A DNA stretch of 61,391 nucleotides. Origin: Phytopseudomonas daroniae (lineage in GTDB: Bacteria > Pseudomonadota > Gammaproteobacteria > Pseudomonadales > Pseudomonadaceae). The translations under genes and the position numbers were made by a program. The notes under the pieces are model-generated. The model saw only the letters and a program-made list of their open reading frames with translations, made no database searches and was not told where the DNA came from. The DNA is taken from positions 1 to 61,391 of the forward strand of contig NZ_QJUI01000025.1 in NCBI RefSeq assembly GCF_004327285.1, read 5' to 3'. The first letter of the stretch is position 1. Each line of letters starts with the position of its first letter. Positions 60,367-61,391 of this stretch are shown here, one piece after another.

Positions 60367-61391
60367 ATGAACACTTCGGCAACCGTTGTAGCCCTGACAG
60401 GCCAGGCCTGGGCGCAGAGCGCCAATGGCGAGCGTCGCGAACTGCATGCGGGCGACCGCCTGCAGGGCGATGAAATCCTGATCACCGCACCTGGCGTCCA
60501 GGTTGACCTGGACTTCGGTGACAACCGCGTATTGAGCCTGGTCGGCGAACAGGATGTAACGCTCGACGAGTCGGTCGCCGAGGTTCGTGCGGCGCAGCCA
60601 GTCCAGCCGCTGGAGCAATCACGCGTGCAAACGCAGGCGACCGCAGGTCAGGGCGAGATTGGCGCTGAGCCTGTTGCGGAAGGTCACGGCTTCGTGCAAC
60701 TGGTGCGCATCGGCGAGATCATCGAGGCAGATGGCGTCACCCCGCTGACCCTGGCGCGTATCCGCGAAGTGTTGCGGCCGCTGGGCATGAGCCTGCCGGA
60801 TCACGAGTTCGGGAATGACGAATGGCGTGAACATCGTGGCGGAGACCACGATGAAAGTGGCCCAGCCTCGCGTGCTCCGGGGTTGACCATCGAACTGCAA
60901 GGGGCCGGTTCGGACGGTGTCTACAACGAGGCCGAGATCGGCCCTGATGGTACGGTAACGGCCGTCGTCAGCCTCGACGACAAGGTTCGCGAAGGCGATC
61001 GACTGGTGATCAAGGATGGCGACGGAAATGTGCTGCTCGACCGGCCGGTAACCGCCGTGGATCTGCGCGATGGCGTACCGGTCGAGGTGCCGGTCGTGCC
61101 GGGGCAGAGCGAAGTGAGGGTCGAGGCCATCATCACCACGCCGCAAGGCTTCAGCGGTTCGAGCCGCGATGACAAACCGGTGGACAACGATGTCCCTGGC
61201 GTCACCGTCGAATTGCAGGGCGCCGGCCCGGACGGGGTGTACAACGAAGTTGAGATCGGCCCGGACGGCAGTGTTCCGGCGTTGGTTACCCTGGATGACA
61301 AGGTCAAGGTCGGCGACACCCTGTTGGTGACCGATAAGGATGGCAACACCCTTCTCGAACGTCCGGTAACCCAGGGCGACCTGGACAATGG
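60367..61391 (+). CDS. Large LapA/Bap-like adhesin with retention module (5' part, runs off the window)
   Basis: The first 341 residues of a repeat-rich secreted adhesin. The N-terminus MNTSATVVALTGQAWAQSAN and the GHGFVQLVRIGEIIEADGVT segment (about 107-126) match the LapA-type retention module, which plugs the exporter to hold the protein on the surface. The canonical LapG cleavage site is a TAAG-like dialanine motif; here the closest is ATAGQ at 91-95, without a dialanine. From residue 173 two 106-residue repeats begin. There is no stop before the window edge; such proteins often exceed 2000 residues. It follows the HlyD gene by 60 nt. Confidence 0.88.
   Translation, partial: MNTSATVVALTGQAWAQSANGERRELHAGDRLQGDEILITAPGVQVDLDFGDNRVLSLVGEQDVTLDESVAEVRAAQPVQPLEQSRVQTQATAGQGEIGAEPVAEGHGFVQLVRIGEIIEADGVTPLTLARIREVLRPLGMSLPDHEFGNDEWREHRGGDHDESGPASRAPGLTIELQGAGSDGVYNEAEIGPDGTVTAVVSLDDKVREGDRLVIKDGDGNVLLDRPVTAVDLRDGVPVEVPVVPGQSEVRVEAIITTPQGFSGSSRDDKPVDNDVPGVTVELQGAGPDGVYNEVEIGPDGSVPALVTLDDKVKVGDTLLVTDKDGNTLLERPVTQGDLDN
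60883..61391 (+). repeat. Tandem 318-bp repeats in the adhesin gene
   Basis: Repeat 1 starts at 60883 (LTIELQGAGSDGVYNEAEIG) and repeat 2 at 61201 (VTVELQGAGPDGVYNEVEIG), 318 bp or 106 codons apart. The repeats continue past the window edge. Each holds Asp/Gly/Asn-rich loops (GPDGTV, KDGDGN) that could bind calcium. Confidence 0.85.

Noticed and set aside
58738..60618. A long open frame antisense to the HlyD gene (over 600 codons), and similar long antisense frames at 5187-7259, 49098-50771 and 51877-53181
   Set aside because: High GC in third positions keeps antisense frames open. These lack family motifs and ribosome-binding sites, and each lies opposite a gene with clear domains.
1..61391. 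CRISPR array or intact insertion sequence
   Set aside because: No regularly spaced short repeats with unique spacers and no transposase gene were seen. The only mobile-element trace is the integrase fragment at 38041-38217.

Overview
The window is a piece of a Pseudomonas chromosome, most likely of the P. oleovorans/P. mendocina (Ectopseudomonas) group. This rests on the 5S rRNA end, a ttgABC/ttgR efflux locus with a TtgR-type operator, the carboxynorspermidine pair, the mksFEB condensin operon, and a gene order that, from memory, follows the P. aeruginosa PA4690-to-PA4667 neighbourhood (5S, pqi genes, mks, cryptic psi-rimI-can, then higBA, tRNA-Met, ychF, pth, rplY, prs, tRNA-Gln, ispE, lolB, TPR lipoprotein). 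Species assignment is inference; no search was run.

Layout. 1-3.95 kb: end of an rRNA operon, then a lipid-transport operon (two PqiA/LetA half-size proteins and a six-MCE-domain LetB-like protein). 4.0-9.0 kb: mksFEB condensin on the minus strand. 9.3-11.9 kb: carboxynorspermidine decarboxylase and dehydrogenase. 12.0-15.2 kb: replisome psi subunit, rimI, a small protein, beta-carbonic anhydrase and a DMT exporter. 15.3-19.4 kb: an orphan siderophore-type binding lipoprotein, an unknown lipoprotein, yjdM, yihY and a LEA-type lipoprotein. 19.4-26.0 kb: ttgR and ttgABC. 26.1-29.0 kb: dedA and small envelope proteins.

29.03-38.92 kb: a segment bounded by two 55-nt direct repeats (49/55 identical, 31-nt identical core). 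It carries a GntR regulator, a RidA-like protein, a flavin reductase, a luciferase-like monooxygenase, a complete polar-amino-acid-type ABC importer, a short-chain dehydrogenase and an aldehyde dehydrogenase, then the broken C-terminal end of a tyrosine recombinase, higBA, and the right repeat, which is the terminator of tRNA-Met. Three copies of a 19-bp operator-like sequence tie the GntR gene, the ridA-like gene and the monooxygenase operon together. I read this as an acquired catabolic island for an unidentified nitrogen-containing compound. It is the best candidate here for an undescribed system.

38.9-47.2 kb: conserved housekeeping genes, all on the minus strand, with two tRNA-Gln genes inside the ispE-prs transcription unit. 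47.3-61.4 kb: an accessory region where I would have expected hemA. It holds a LysR regulator, a response regulator with AraC-type output, a LadS-like hybrid sensor kinase, a TonB-dependent receptor and a type I secretion operon (a TolC protein fused to an OmpA domain, a LapB-like ABC exporter, an HlyD-family adaptor) leading into the start of a large repeat-built adhesin with a LapA-type retention module. The adhesin runs off the right edge.

A family of short palindromic intergenic repeats (four copies) and one long hairpin repeat are also present. No CRISPR array and no intact insertion sequence were seen.
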